In this document: piece after piece, positions 39,045-51,141 of the stretch
Numbering within the stretch: the first letter of the stretch is position 1
How the letters are laid out: each line of letters opens with the position of its first letter
From: Monomorium pharaonis
Lineage: Eukaryota; Arthropoda; Insecta; Hymenoptera; Formicidae
Assembly: GCF_013373865.1 (NCBI RefSeq)
Contig: NC_050476.1
Coordinates: 372,001-436,000 of the forward strand
Reading direction: 5' to 3'
Length of the DNA stretch: 64,000 nucleotides
Made by a program: the position numbers and the translations under genes
The notes under the pieces: model-generated
Seen by the model: the letters and a program-made list of their open reading frames with translations, nothing else
Databases searched by the model: none
Told to the model about the DNA's origin: nothing

Positions 39045-39374
39045 CAGGCGCGGCGAGTCAACAAGTCGGTCGCCTAGCAACGCCGAGTGGCGCCGACTAG
39101 CGCCGAGTACCGCCGAGTCTGCCTGCCAGCGGTCACGTTACCTACGCCATGTTATCTCGCGTTCCAGCGCCGGTTGGACGCTCTGTCGACTCCGTGCGTG
39201 TCTCGCGTGTTCAGAATTGAATTGTCCAGTGCTGTGCAGGTACGGTGTTGTGTTGAGAGTGCCGTCGTGCTAGCAAACGATACGCGAGCCATGTGAGATC
39301 GTACGTAGCAGAGGTCGTATTTATGTGTAAAGCGCGCCATCGTGCGTTTGCCTTCAGTTTTGAGTAAGGCTAAA

Positions 39375-39507
39375 GCCTCGTCTACAGAAGTCGCAAGCAG
39401 CCAGTTGCGACTTGCGACAGCCAATGATTGTCGAGCTTTAACTAGAAACTAGGCGCTCATTGGCTATCGCAAGTCGCAACTGACTTTGCGATTTCTGTAG
39501 ACGAGGC
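39375..39507. mobile_element. Fold-back MITE 1 in right arm
   Basis: Termini GCCTCGTCTACAGAA and its complement, with arms of about 50 bp that include GTTGCGACTTGCGA. Flanked by TAAA on both sides (39,371-39,374 and 39,508-39,511). Directly abuts MITE 2. A TAA-type target is typical of PIF/Harbinger-derived MITEs (family assignment inferred). Confidence 0.75.
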
Positions 39508-39510
39508 TAA

Positions 39511-39779
39511 AGGGCCATCTACAATGGAGAGTCGTAGGCCGTAGCAGTAGTCGTAGAAAATGTCTCCACTTCGTATTGCTTTACTGTTTACAGCCTACAG
39601 CAGACATTGAGCCAATGCATTACGTGCTTACGATGAGCGTTAGGGCATTCGGGATTAGTTTTTGGTCGCCTTTCTTTGATGGCCGGCTTGTATGTTATTG
39701 CTACGTCGTTTTTATTCTAGACAGCATTGCCGTAGTTTTAGTGCTGTTACGGCTAAAACACTCCATTGTAGATGGCCCT
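39511..39779. mobile_element. MITE 2, PIF/Harbinger-like, in right arm
   Basis: 19-bp terminal inverted repeats AGGGCCATCTACAATGGAG / CTCCATTGTAGATGGCCCT, flanked by TAA at 39,508-39,510 and 39,780-39,782. The TWA target and GGGCC-type ends fit PIF/Harbinger non-autonomous elements. The matching site in the left arm (about 38,796-38,803) has no insertion. Confidence 0.8.
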
Positions 39780-39830
39780 TAAAGTGTTCGCGTGCGCATT
39801 CGACCAAAGTGTTTGCTCGAAAGGGATACG

Positions 39831-40006
39831 GGGCTCTATTCTTGAATTCATTTGCAAGAGAAACGTATTCGCAAATTCTATTCTTACAGAAAGGTTGAAA
39901 ATTTATTGGCTATCGTATGACTTTTAACCAATAAACTTGCAACTTTTCTGTTAGAGCGGGTATTTGCGCATACGTTTTCTTGCAAATGAATTCAAGAATC
40001 GAGCCC
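39831..40006. mobile_element. MITE 3 in right arm, 3-bp ACG duplication
   Basis: Terminal inverted repeats of about 45 bp (GGGCTCTATTCTTGAATTCA...) flanked by ACG at 39,828-39,830 and 40,007-40,009. The left arm has a single ACG at the equivalent place (complement at 38,750-38,752), confirming a clean insertion. Confidence 0.85.
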
Positions 40007-40401
40007 ACGTTCGGTAGAATATCGCGAGTGCCAGTTAAGTGAAGCGCTACTAATCGTGTGAGCATACGAAATAGAAACGATTCTCGAAACGAATTTGTCT
40101 CGGCGCACGTTCGTTGTATCTCGGCGCGTAATTTTCATTCAAACGGTTTTCTCATCGCTTTCCTCGGCCTGCGTTTCCACGAAGTTACGTGACGTCACGC
40201 CACTTTCGCGCCATGTTGATTTTCGCCGCCAATCAGACGATCCGTCCTTTCACGTATTTTTTTAAATGTAACGGTCGTGCCAAGTGAAATTCTCGCGCGC
40301 GGTTTACGTTTTACTCGTGTGTGATATATTATCCGTAATATCGGGAGTGCCGAATAAAGTATCGGGCGATCGTTATTAATGTGCAGTTCGAGAATAGCAG
40401 G

Positions 40402-40598
40402 ATGATGTCAGCAGAAAGCGGCATCCATGGAGCGACTCGGTATTAAATATACTATTTTTTCAGTGATACATTTCTTTACCTGCTTTTGTGTTTGAGTTTA
40501 GAAATAATATTTATCACATTTTCAGAATCAAAACCGGAAAAGGAATGTAGCAGTAGCAGCGGCAGCAGCATCAGCAGCAGGAGCAGCGACAGCAATCA
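40402..40598 (+). ncRNA. Candidate spliced plus-strand transcript start
   Basis: An exon-like block ends at a donor (GACTCG|GTATTA, 40,440). A second block at 40,526-40,598 lies between an acceptor (CATTTTCAG) and a consensus donor (CAATCA|GTGAGT). The second block is a degenerate AGC repeat. Splicing them gives only a 20-codon ORF from the ATG at 40,402, so a non-coding transcript or 5' UTR is more likely than a protein. It mirrors the candidate exon at 38,251 on the other side of the CpG-rich core. Confidence 0.3.
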
Positions 40599-40703
40599 GT
40601 GAGTGAATTTTTATCAAATCAATATTATTTAAATTTATATCATGTATATGGGGTATTGCACATATATAGAACACGATTATGCACATTTGCATAAAACATT
40701 AAA

Positions 40704-40955
40704 AATATGAATGCATATAACTGTAAAATTTATGGGTATAGCACGAAACAGAACCAAATAAACCAGAATATAGCATAAAAGAGACTTAAAAAATCATGCA
40801 CATTACTTGCGGGATTCATAGATATTTGACTACATAGTTCAATGTGCACATTTTGTGCACATAGAGATACTGATGGATGAAAACACCTAAAACGACGCGA
40901 TGATCGCTCTCAGGTTTCTTTCTGGTTGTGATTACAAAACTTTGTGGTAACCACC
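40704..40955 (-). repeat. Outer inverted repeat, right copy
   Basis: Reverse-oriented counterpart of 34,426-34,667. No phosphatase coding sequence follows it on the minus strand, so the right side has only the 5' flank of that gene. Confidence 0.8.
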
Positions 40956-41665
40956 GACCACCAACCAGTGTAGTTCATATATTATCATTATGCTAGTTTT
41001 CACTCGTCAGTGAATCAAGTGAGATATTTAGTATTCGAGTCTATATTTTGAGATGTTCACTAAGACGCGAAATGATTGTTATGATACATTAATATTCAAA
41101 ATATTAAAATAACAATATGCACTTGTTTAAAATTTACCTTTCTTTTAATTGATATCAACTTGTCAAATATTTTATATTGTTATCTTCCCAATTTATGCAT
41201 GTAGAGTGTATTTTACACCTTAGATTTCCTAAATTACACATAACAAATTCTTGCAATACTGCCGTTTTCTGCAAAGAAAAAGATTTGTTTATATATTCTA
41301 AGATTTATGTAACAATGAATAATATTAAATAAAAAACAAAAAATAATTATTAGTTTATTTATAGTATAAAGTGAGGTGTAATTCACACCCAATGTACCTT
41401 TTCAAGTTTTATAAATTTTGATGTGCCCACTGGAATTAATATATTGACTTATATAATTCCAGCATTCTTATATTTTGACTTAAATAACTCCAGCGTTTGT
41501 TTCATCGTAAGACCGAAATAATAAAAAATATCAGAATACACATAAACAATCACATTTTTATAGATGTTCAATAGAAATTGATTATCTGTATTTTCATTAA
41601 TAAATTTGTGATCAGTAATAAAATAATTTGTACTATATATTTAAGAAATGTCTGTTGACATTTGA

Positions 41666-41671
41666 TTTATT
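41666..41671 (-). terminator. Candidate SLC30A9 poly(A) signal
   Basis: TTTATT on the plus strand, read AATAAA on the minus strand, about 280 bp past the stop codon. Other AATAAA matches exist in this AT-rich DNA, so the choice is tentative. A (CT)n microsatellite is nearby at 41,749-41,779. Confidence 0.25.
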
Positions 41672-41746
41672 ATACTGAATGGTATATAATGTCCATAGAA
41701 TCTACATACATACATAAAATCTTTACAAAAATTGATCTTCGTCACA

Positions 41747-41785
<39 letters not shown>

Positions 41786-41949
41786 TAGTATTAAATACTA
41801 CATAAAATACAACATGTACCCTATAACAAAACCATCTGTCTAAGTAATTATATTAAAATAATTCCTTATATCTCTCTCTCGTTAAAATAATATAATTTAC
41901 ATCTTTAGCTTCATTTAGATTCAACTTAAGAGACTATATCAATAAGTCA

Positions 41950-44058
41950 TTATAGAATTTCTAAATCACAATGCCGTATTTCTGGATGATTTTTCTGAAA
42001 GTAAAGAAAGAAACAAATTATATTACTTACTAATAATTTTAGATTACTATAGATTTATATATGTTACTAATAATTTCTGTACAATACATTACTATATGTT
42101 ATTATATAAAATATATTTGTTTACCTTTAATTTTAATTCTATTCTGTCAATTTCTCCACCAAGCATATCTACAATATTTTCGCCGTGTTTCAATAAAAAT
42201 GCCTCTAACTCATCGATATTTTGCATATTTTTCACTTCCTGTAAAAACATTTGATATATTGTCGTAAATACAAAACAGGATATCTTGCAATAAAGAACAA
42301 GAATCTAAAATCTATACCTCTAACATTGCATTAAGATCGTGCTTATCCAGATAAGATCTTGTCAGTTCTCGACCATCAAAATCTATTTCGGCTTTATATC
42401 TAACTAAATTATTACCCATGTCGATACCTTTCACATCATGAATTGCGCGAACCTGAAAAAATCATAAACCGCATCAAAACTTTGTACATAAGAAACAATA
42501 TATCGCTCATTTGCTAAAATGTAATTTCTAAGTTATACGTAAAAAAATTAATTGATAAAAAAATTTAACATAGACTAAACAAAGAACTAATTATACTTTA
42601 TTCCTCTACAATTAATAAATTAAATAATTGCACTAAAAATTATATTTAAAAATAATATAAAAAATTGTGAATTAATTTAAAACGTATTTGTGAATTAATT
42701 TAAAACTGGAAAATGCTTTTTGAATTATGTTGTTGTAAGAGAAATAAGCTCTATTTAAAACATCGATATTGCAAGAGATCTGTCTGTATTGCTTGAAATC
42801 ATCAAAAATTTTTATACTCAAAATTGATTGTTGGTGAGAGATTCGAATGTTGGAAAGAGGGAAAGGAGAAAAAGAGAGAGAAAACGAAGATTTTAAGAGG
42901 AAAAGCAACAGGCCTGTAGTCAATTTCAAAATCAGCGTTACCATTATGTCCGCTTCCAATACTGCATTGATCTTATCGAGATTCTCTTGTGATATACTCC
43001 TTCCTATGAGTGCAGCGACGTTCGAATTGATTATAAAAGCTGCCACTCCACCGAGTAAACCGCCAACTAAAAGCGAACCAATAGCATCGAACATTGGATT
43101 TTCTAAATATGAGGTCAAGCCCATACACGCACCTGCGACAATGACTCCGAGCACCTGAGAATGATACAGGAATTTCTCCGAATAAATAAAATATTTAAAA
43201 AGTACAAAATTAATTACTTACAGCTGCAAAGTCTTCCATAAGCACAACATTCACAGATGGATCGTGTCCTTCCAGGACAAAGTGTTTGAGACTTTCTTTT
43301 TTCTCTTCCGCGCCTCTTTTTATAGAGTGCAATGCTATCATTAAAGTCGCCCCTTCAGATAGGAGGGATCCACCCAAGACGAAGTATGCCCAAAAGAAAG
43401 AATCTAATGGCGCAGGAAAAAGAAGACCGTGAATTCCGTGGTAAACGGAAAGACCAGTGCCAACACAAAAGATTCCGACACCCGATATCAATGAAGAAAC
43501 GTACTTCATGTTTGTGTAGCCATACGGATGATCAGGATTAGGATTCTGCAAAATAATTTATATAAAATAAATTAAGTTCGGAAGAGATCCTAATATTAAA
43601 TTAATCTTTCAATTCCCATGCTGATTTCTTAGACTTAAATTGCCAAGAACTGAGGAGAGCTGTCTCAAAAATTGTCTCATGTAATATGTTTATAATATTA
43701 AAAATTATATTAAAATATAGTTAATAAATATATATCAATATAGAAATATAAAACAATATCTTTTGTTTTTATTTAAATTAATACAAAATATCTTTAAAAC
43801 TATAATTATAATAAATTATAATAACAAAATAATTATTATAATTCTTGTATTATTCATTTACGATGCAAATGGTTTGACTCGTTTGGAAGTTGAAAGATTA
43901 AAGACTATTATATTAACAAAGAGGCTAAAAATTTAATCTTTATTAACTGTAATTGTGTACTAGCATTCAGTTCAATTAATCAAACAATTAATAAATACAT
44001 AATTAAAAACTTTAGAGTATATAAAACCAAACGTTTATAATAAACATAATATAAATAA

Positions 44059-44102
<44 letters not shown>

Positions 44103-45977
44103 AACTAAAGGTAATTGAATTAAAGATGAGATGTTTCATCTCTTTGTTGAGGTATTCTTTAAAAATAGTATTTTTTTAAAATAGTAAGCACAAGTTACTA
44201 TTATATAGGTTTAATTCTAAGATTATTCATGTTATTACCTGCACGGATTTGTGAATACCGTATGCTAGAATCAGTTGATTACAAGTATCTGCTGCTGAAT
44301 GTACACACTCGGAAAACATGCTGTGCGAGCCAGTATATAACCAAGCGATTAACTTGCACAAGAAGTTACTAGCATTTCTGGAAAGAAAAATTAATTGAAA
44401 AAATCTACACAAAAATCTTACACGATACACATAAATTCAAACATACATAGCAATTGCAGTCAATACAACTTTGCCAGATCTTCCAAAAAGACCTTCCTTC
44501 TGAACTATTTCTGTTTTGCTACCGATTTCTCGTCTATAATCTCTCAACCTTCGCTTGACCGTAAAAACATCTGTGACGAAAATCTCGTGTTTCAATCTTT
44601 GCAACAACTATTATTCTACTAAGAGGATACTCCTGTTAGACTATCAGGATATATATGATCCTGTAAGATAGATAAACAATCTCTGAGCACAGATATTCTT
44701 TGTCTTGAGGAGATATTCTCTTTTGTAGGAACAATTATTTTGAATTAATTCTAGAATGCTACTCGTATTTTTCTTGCATTAATAAGAACAAGTGGCATTC
44801 TGAATAAAAATCCACCTGCATAATTAAAATTTTAAAAATACATTTTATATTCATAAGTCTTTCATAAGTTTTTCATAGATTGTAAACTGTAAGGATTAAC
44901 TATTTTAAGGTAAAAAAATCTCAATTGTTATTTTAAACTATCAAAATTTTAATGATAAAAACTGTATTAAACTTAAATTAGTACTTGAATGAAAATTCCT
45001 TGACAGTAATATTATAGGATTAAACAAATACATAAAAGAATAAAAATATACATACTTTGTTGATAAATCTTCCGTTCAACTTCCTTTTTCAGAAGTTCCT
45101 TTAGCAAAGCCTCTTTGGATCCCCAAACTTCTAAAGCTCTACAAGAAGGGTAGAACTTTAAAACATTTAATTAAAAATTTTTCAAACAACAAAGATATAG
45201 AAATTTGTTAAGTCTGTTCTCTTACTTAGCCTCAACGTCTTTCCTCCAATACACCGTAATAGGTGGTTCAAGTTCATATGGAGAACGTCTTTTTGTCTTC
45301 GGCAAAGTCTCCAGATCAGAAGGTTTTAATAAAAAGTCTGCCATAGCTCTCACAGGCGTAATAAAGTTACGTTCTAAGGAAGATGTTGACTTATCAACCC
45401 TAACTTTCTTCTTTGCTACAAAACAAGTTTATTTAAATTTACATTTAAAAAATTTTAAATTTAAATAATCTAAATTACTTGTTATACCTTTTTTCGGTGC
45501 AACGTCATTTTTCAATGATTCTTTGAATTCTGTAGTCTGTTTCTCAACAAACTTTGGTGCCTGTCCTTTTGCTGCCTCCTCCTTTTCCTTGGAAACAACT
45601 GGTTCTATGTCTAATACTCGTTCTTTTAATTGGCCTAGCTTCTCTTCATTTAACTCTATTATTCTCTGCTGAACCTCCTCAGCTAGTTTTGCTTCAGACT
45701 TATCTTTATTAAATTTTGCATCATCAGATAATAATTTTGTCACGCAAATCCATCTACAATCGCCGTGCCTGCCTATCTTTCTGTTAGCAAAGACTGTGAA
45801 TTCAAAAACTTGAGAATTTGTGTGTACTTTGTTATGTTGCGTACTATACTTGGGCACTATCAAAATACTGGCATGTCTTCTAACCAATCCAATTTGGAAT
45901 ATGCACAATTGATCGGCATGATACCGGCACGTCACGTTTCGAATAAACTTTACGAGATTACAGGGCCGATGCAGCAT
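41950..45977 (-). CDS. SLC30A9: SLC30A9 (ZnT9-type) mitochondrial zinc transporter
   Basis: Ten exons, all with matching phases: 45,488-45,977; 45,226-45,415; 45,056-45,138; 44,447-44,570; 44,239-44,377; 43,222-43,545; 42,942-43,154; 42,318-42,452; 42,125-42,238; 41,950-41,994 (TAA). 618 residues against 568 in human. It starts with a basic, Arg/His-rich leader fitting mitochondrial import, then a charged region and the conserved KRRSP and VEAKALEVWGS motifs. The cation-diffusion-facilitator domain follows: HSAAD (His322, Asp326) and MEDFAAVLGV (Asp447) are the expected metal and proton site positions, with HPYGYTNMKYVSSLISGVGIF between them. The C-terminal domain includes VRAIHDVKGID and ends HCDLEIL. 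Known role: exports zinc from the mitochondrial matrix. A possible 5'-UTR acceptor lies at 46,018. A short in-frame extension upstream has no ATG. Divergent from YIPF1. Confidence 0.93.
44062..44100. repeat. (TA)n microsatellite
   Basis: About 18 TA units in the intron between SLC30A9 exons 5 and 6. Confidence 0.95.
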
Positions 45978-47122
45978 TCTTATTTTCTCACCTTTCCTCA
46001 AACGTGCATCAAATAACCTATAAAAAGGAATAAATTTGACTTCAAAACTATTACCCTCACAAATAAAAATTCTGAATAATTATAGACTAATAAAATATAG
46101 CATAATGATATTATTATCCTCTTCAGAAATTATCTTCGGATTATAATATAACAGAAAGATATGTATATACAGTGCCACTTGCTAGAACGTTCACAACGAA
46201 ACATTCACACACCTTTCCTTCTGTGAAGATCAGTCACTGCAACACATTGTTAAACAGCTACAAGATATTATATTTCCATTGTTCAACAATGATTAGTTGA
46301 AATTCGCCCTATGCCTGATCAAGCCTGATGACAGAACTGTCAATAATTATATTTGTCTAGACATGAAAAAACAAAGTAACATTTCACGTTTGCCGTATGT
46401 TGATGCGCAATCGCAATGGCAGATGATCGAAGGGGAAACTGGTTCCAATTGTTCCAAACACCGGCACGTATATAGATATATGTTTATTTGATGATTTCCT
46501 CGGCACACAGGATTTTAAAAAATTATATAAACCATTCTCTCTTTTTAACAATCACAATATTTAACAAGTAGATATATTTATTGTTATCAAAATTAAATAA
46601 ATAATGTTCAGTAAATATTAAAATACTGACATATATTTAAAATAAAAATGTTGCAAAGGATTCTTCTCATAATTTTTTAAAATTTATATATAAATTGGTA
46701 AATTTTTTCTAATTTTTAAATATATTTTATAATTTTTTTGATAATTTTTGTCAAAGGTTTTTCAAATATTTAAAGATTTAAAGTTAGAAAGTTGATAATT
46801 TTTAACTTAATTAATTATAAATTATTTGTAATTATTTGTAAAAATATATTTAATCTTTGACTTTAATATTAGTTATTTTTAAAATATATAAACTTATTAA
46901 CTTTTTTAAAATTACCAATTTATGTAAAAAAAAATTGTAAAAGAAAATTATTTCCATACAAGTAAAAAACAATATAATATATTAATATATAAAGAAATTT
47001 CTTTGTTACTTTATATAAACTTAATTAATTTAGAAATAAAATATTAAATTTATTTTATGACTTAATATTGTAATTGTATTATTATTGTTAAAGTGACCTT
47101 ATTTTAAAGAATTATGACATTA

Positions 47123-47166
<44 letters not shown>

Positions 47167-47461
47167 ATAATCCTAAAATTAAGTTTTAATTTTGTTTAAC
47201 CATAATGGTGCAACTTATTTTAACTGGGCTTTTGTTCTTGTACCTTTCAATGTAACTAAATTAATTTTATAATTAGCATTAACTTTAATCTATATACAAT
47301 TAATTTAGTTTACAAAAATATAATTTATTCAATTCTGATTATAAATGATCGATGCGCATGCTCCGAGCATTTCCGTACAATCTGTACTCTTGATTGGTGC
47401 AGTTTCGTGCATCGATTCATACATACACGCCACCGACTGCACGCACATATATTTCATGTAA
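45978..47461. other. SLC30A9-YIPF1 divergent intergenic region
   Basis: About 1.5 kb between the two divergent start codons. It is AT-rich in the middle, with a (TA)n tract at 47,131-47,161. The promoter of each gene must lie at its own end, but no core element is distinctive. Confidence 0.4.
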
Positions 47462-47599
47462 GGTCTGTTCGCGTCACATGCCCCAACATGCTCCTATTCA
47501 CTCCAACGCACTCCAATACGTTGATTCCGATGACGCCAACCTATTAGAATGCGTTGGAGTGAGTAGGAGCATGTCGGGGCATGGCGACGCGAACAAACC
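47462..47599. mobile_element. Fold-back element 70 bp before YIPF1 start
   Basis: Inverted arms of about 50 bp (GGTCTGTTCGCGTC, ATGCCCCAACATGCTCC, CACTCCAACGCA and their complements at 47,550-47,599) surround a 38-bp loop. About 45 of 50 positions pair. The sequence is GC-richer than its surroundings. It falls in the 5' UTR or promoter of YIPF1 and would form a strong hairpin if transcribed. Confidence 0.8.
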
Positions 47600-47668
47600 A
47601 GTAATGTGTACATGGCACTTGTCAAACTGGAGCTGGAGGTAAAGAAGAAGAGAATTGCATCTTGAATC

Positions 47669-50600
47669 ATGGACGGTGGTCAATCAAAAGATACAGACAC
47701 ACAGTTTATATCCTTCCACGATTTCCCATCGATTAGCCATGCCGGCAACACCGAGGGACAGCTGGGCACCGGGGCTTCCACTCAGCAGTCCTTCAATAAC
47801 CTCCCAAACGACTCGATGGGTATCGGTATTATGGAAGATTTACAGGGAATGCCCAATAAAACCGAAGGTTTGTAATTGTCTCTCTACACAGTTTATTAGC
47901 TGACAATTTATTATTATCTGTATTATTTTCATTTGTGCTGTTATTTTTATTTGTATTATATTTTAGACTTAAGGATGTATCGAACTGAAGTTCAAAATGG
48001 TACAAAGTTGCTAAAAATTTGTGAAATTGTTCTCTTAGTTTCCCTAATGTACTGCAAAAAATTAAAAACGCATCCACTAAACGGTTGCTGAGTTATAACT
48101 ATTTTAATTTTCACTGATTTTACATGGTATCCTTTTCTATCTTGTGGAAAAAGACGATTTTGATGGATGAAACAGCTAAAAAAATATAGAAGAAATAGTA
48201 CCAGTGTTTTGAATTTTTTTGTACATCTAGTATATGAATAGATGAAAATATCTGCCAAGTTTCAATTGTCTTCATTACACTGTTTTAAAGAAATAAAATA
48301 TAACTTGAGATAATTGTGCATTTTCACTGTCAAAAGTTTAAACTCATAAGTGAAAAAAATCATAAATATGTGAAAAATACCTTTGTAAGAGTAAAAATAA
48401 GACTCCAACTATCGTTCAAGTTTCTTACATCTAGATTTACTATGTGTTAGGTGTAGATATTTAAGTATTTCAAATATAAGATATTTCAAATTTCATGCAC
48501 TTTTGTCTAAGATTGTATGTCCGATACACCCTTAAGTTTAGAGAAATAGCTGATGCAAGCTGATTTTCACCTTTTAAGATGCATTTTTTCCTATTTGATT
48601 CTGTATAATTCGTATTTCTTGTTATTTGCACTTTGATAAAATTATTATTATTATTACTGTATAGTCTTTTAGAAAATTTCTTTGTTTTACTGTCTATTGA
48701 TAGGCAAATATCATTATGATTTAAATGAGAATATGTAATTTTTTAGGTATTGCTCAACCCAACTTTTGGACAATCGAGTACTACCAAAAGTTCTTTAATG
48801 TCAATACGAATGACGTGTTGGAGAGGCTTAAACGATCTATGATACCACATGGTAACGATAATTATCTCATAACCCATATAAGGCCAAATCCAGATTTGTA
48901 TGGACCATTCTGGGTATGCATGACACTGGTGTTTGTTATTGCAATCAGCGAGAACGTGACAAACTACTTGCAGACCACCAATAGCAACAAGCATCACTGG
49001 AGATATGACTTTCATATTGTATCATATGCCGCCACTTTTATATTTTTATATGCATGGCTTCTACCGCTGGCTCTATGGGGTGCATTCAAATGGACTAACG
49101 GTTCGAGAAATACTGAAGAGGAATTAATTGAGGTTTGCTGTTGAGCATTCTTCTTTACTTTAAAAAATCATAAAATGTTTGGGATGTACACTAATACTGA
49201 ATATTTGAAATTTACTAATAATTAAAATTATAAAACATTACAAAAACATTTTTTATTTACAAACTGAATAAAAATATAAGATTACTTGTCTCTATTTTGT
49301 CAACTTTAATTTTATGATTACATTAAATATAAGAATTCGTTCAACGTTCTTTGCAAATGACATAGTTTCAGATGCCCAGTGGTTCTTAAAAAAGATGTCA
49401 TTTTGATACCAAAGGCAAAAATTAAAAATTTTTTAAATTTTTGTTGATTTCTTATTACAATTTTCATTAGTTTTTCAGTTGAACGTGAATTCTTTAATCA
49501 ATCTTCCAAAATATTAAGATCTAATTAGATCGTTGATTCATTATATGTATAAGATACTGTTTTGGAAGATTAATTTGATGAAAAAAATTTACTTTTAATT
49601 AAAAAATTAATCAACATTGTAATAAAAAGAAGTTAATAAAAGTTTTGAAAATTTAGACTTTTATTTTTGATATTAAAACGATTAAAGATTTGCAAATTGT
49701 TCGAATACAAATCAAATCAAGTAAGATTTAAATTTCTATGATTTGATTATATAATCGAATACAAACTATTCAAAAATTTCGACTCTAAAGGATTCATATA
49801 CAAATCATATATATTGACAATCTTATAAAATCATATTTAAAATGATTTTATATTATATAATTAATATTATTTTTCTTAGAAATTTGGCATAGAAATTATT
49901 TGTTAATATCTATTATTATTTAATCTCATAATAAATTATATTAATTAAAAGTTATGTATCATTGATTCGATTCAATGTCAAAAAATTAATTCACACATCT
50001 GTAGAGAACTGATGTCTGAGAAATTATTTCCAACTGAGATTGCAATATGTTTTTCTAACATGAAATTATTTTTAACTGGGATTGCAGTTGTCATCAAGTT
50101 TATGATAGTTCATGATAGTTTTTCACTTTAGAGTTAATTTTTATCCAGTTATTCTCTCTATTATATATAAATCTCTGTTTTTCAGTCTTACGCTGCTCCA
50201 GGACTCTTAGAACTTTTGTGTCTGTATGGATATTCTCTGAGCATTTACATTCCAGTAGCTTTTCTATGGGTAATTCAAATTAGTTGGTTGCAATGGAGTC
50301 TAGTCATATTAGTAACCTTTTTATCTGGTGGAGTTTTACTTCGATCGTTATTACCAGTAATTGCAGGTAACATATTGTTTTTAAAATAAAAATATACTGC
50401 CACTTAAAAGTATTTACCCATTGTATCTTTTCTAATTAAATGATGGAAATTTTGAACAAGAGTAAATTTCAAACTTTAATTTTCTATGTGTTTTTATCAT
50501 TTTCTATCTTTTTCTATGTATCTCAATAATAATTCTAATTGTTCAAAATTTTACATTCTACGAACATGATGAAATTAAAAAGGAATTTAGGGATCTAAAA

Positions 50601-50936
50601 GAAGTACGTAAAAATCGGAGAGTGGACAAAAACTTTTGAGGGATAGTGGAGAACAACTTAGATTCATCAAATTAATCTAGCAAGTGAAAAACGTGGGATG
50701 CCAAAAAAATTAATTTAATAATTGATTTTACAGGGAGACATAAGATTGTATATGTTGCTGTAATTCTGGGTATGCATCTGTTGTTGGCGGCTGGATTTAT
50801 GCTGTATTTCTTTCATGTACCATCTAAGACCACCGCGTCAACCGTAACAGAATTGGTAGCATCATCTACACATGCCAGTGTTTTGCATAAAATAGCGCAG
50901 AGCAACAATTCTGTCGTATCACCAACGGTATCTTGA
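47669..50936 (+). CDS. YIPF1: YIPF1/YIPF2 Yip1-domain Golgi membrane protein
   Basis: Four exons: 47,669-47,867; 48,747-49,132; 50,186-50,366; 50,734-50,936 (TGA), giving 322 residues with consistent phases (1, 0, 1). The N-terminal ~70 residues are polar and cytosolic, starting MDGGQSKDTDTQFISFHDF. Then comes the family motif FWTIEYYQKFFNVNT, followed by RPNPDLYGPFWVCMTLVF, which begins TM1. Five membrane segments fit the Yip1 domain, including AWLLPLALWGAF and LCLYGYSLSIYIPVAFLW (GYS and P conserved). The C-terminus is Ser/Thr-rich and shorter than the human tail. Known role: Golgi-resident Yip1 family, partners of YIPF6 and Rab GTPases in Golgi structure and glycan synthesis. One gene appears to cover the vertebrate YIPF1/YIPF2 pair. 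A fold-back element sits directly upstream. Confidence 0.93.
49682..50003. mobile_element. MITE-like element, copy 2 (family of 29,323)
   Basis: Second copy of the 29,323-29,685 family, in YIPF1 intron 2. Shared interior blocks include CATATATTGAC, TATTATATAAT.ATATTATTT and TTCACACATCT at the right end. The left end reads TTAAAGATTTGC, slightly degraded. Confidence 0.7.
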
Positions 50937-51135
50937 AACATTTAAATGCGAATCTGATAACGATAGAATTGTCTCCTCAAGACTATTGAAAAAGCTTACC
51001 CATTTACGAGTGTATATCGGATTTTATTTAAAATAGTCTCTCCCTGATTTTATATATCAAAACATATATCGCACATGGCGCTAATCCACTTATAGAAGTA
51101 GTATTTATACTATAACTGTAAAACTATAAGGTAAG

Positions 51136-51141
51136 AATAAA
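51136..51141 (+). terminator. Candidate YIPF1 poly(A) signal
   Basis: AATAAA 200 bp after the YIPF1 stop codon, the first canonical hexamer in that direction. Plausible but untested. Confidence 0.4.

Larger units (their letters stand above)
39091..40362 (-). repeat. Inner inverted repeat, right arm (with three MITEs)
   Basis: Reverse-complement counterpart of 38,415-39,044, matched through AATCCCGATATTACGGATAA-type, TTGATTTTCGCC, TCGTTTGCTAGCA and GACTCGGCGGTA blocks. It is lengthened by three fold-back insertions totalling about 580 bp (39,375-39,507, 39,511-39,779 and 39,831-40,006). By-eye divergence between arms is about 10-15%, so it is neither very recent nor recently gene-converted throughout. 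Confidence 0.85.
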
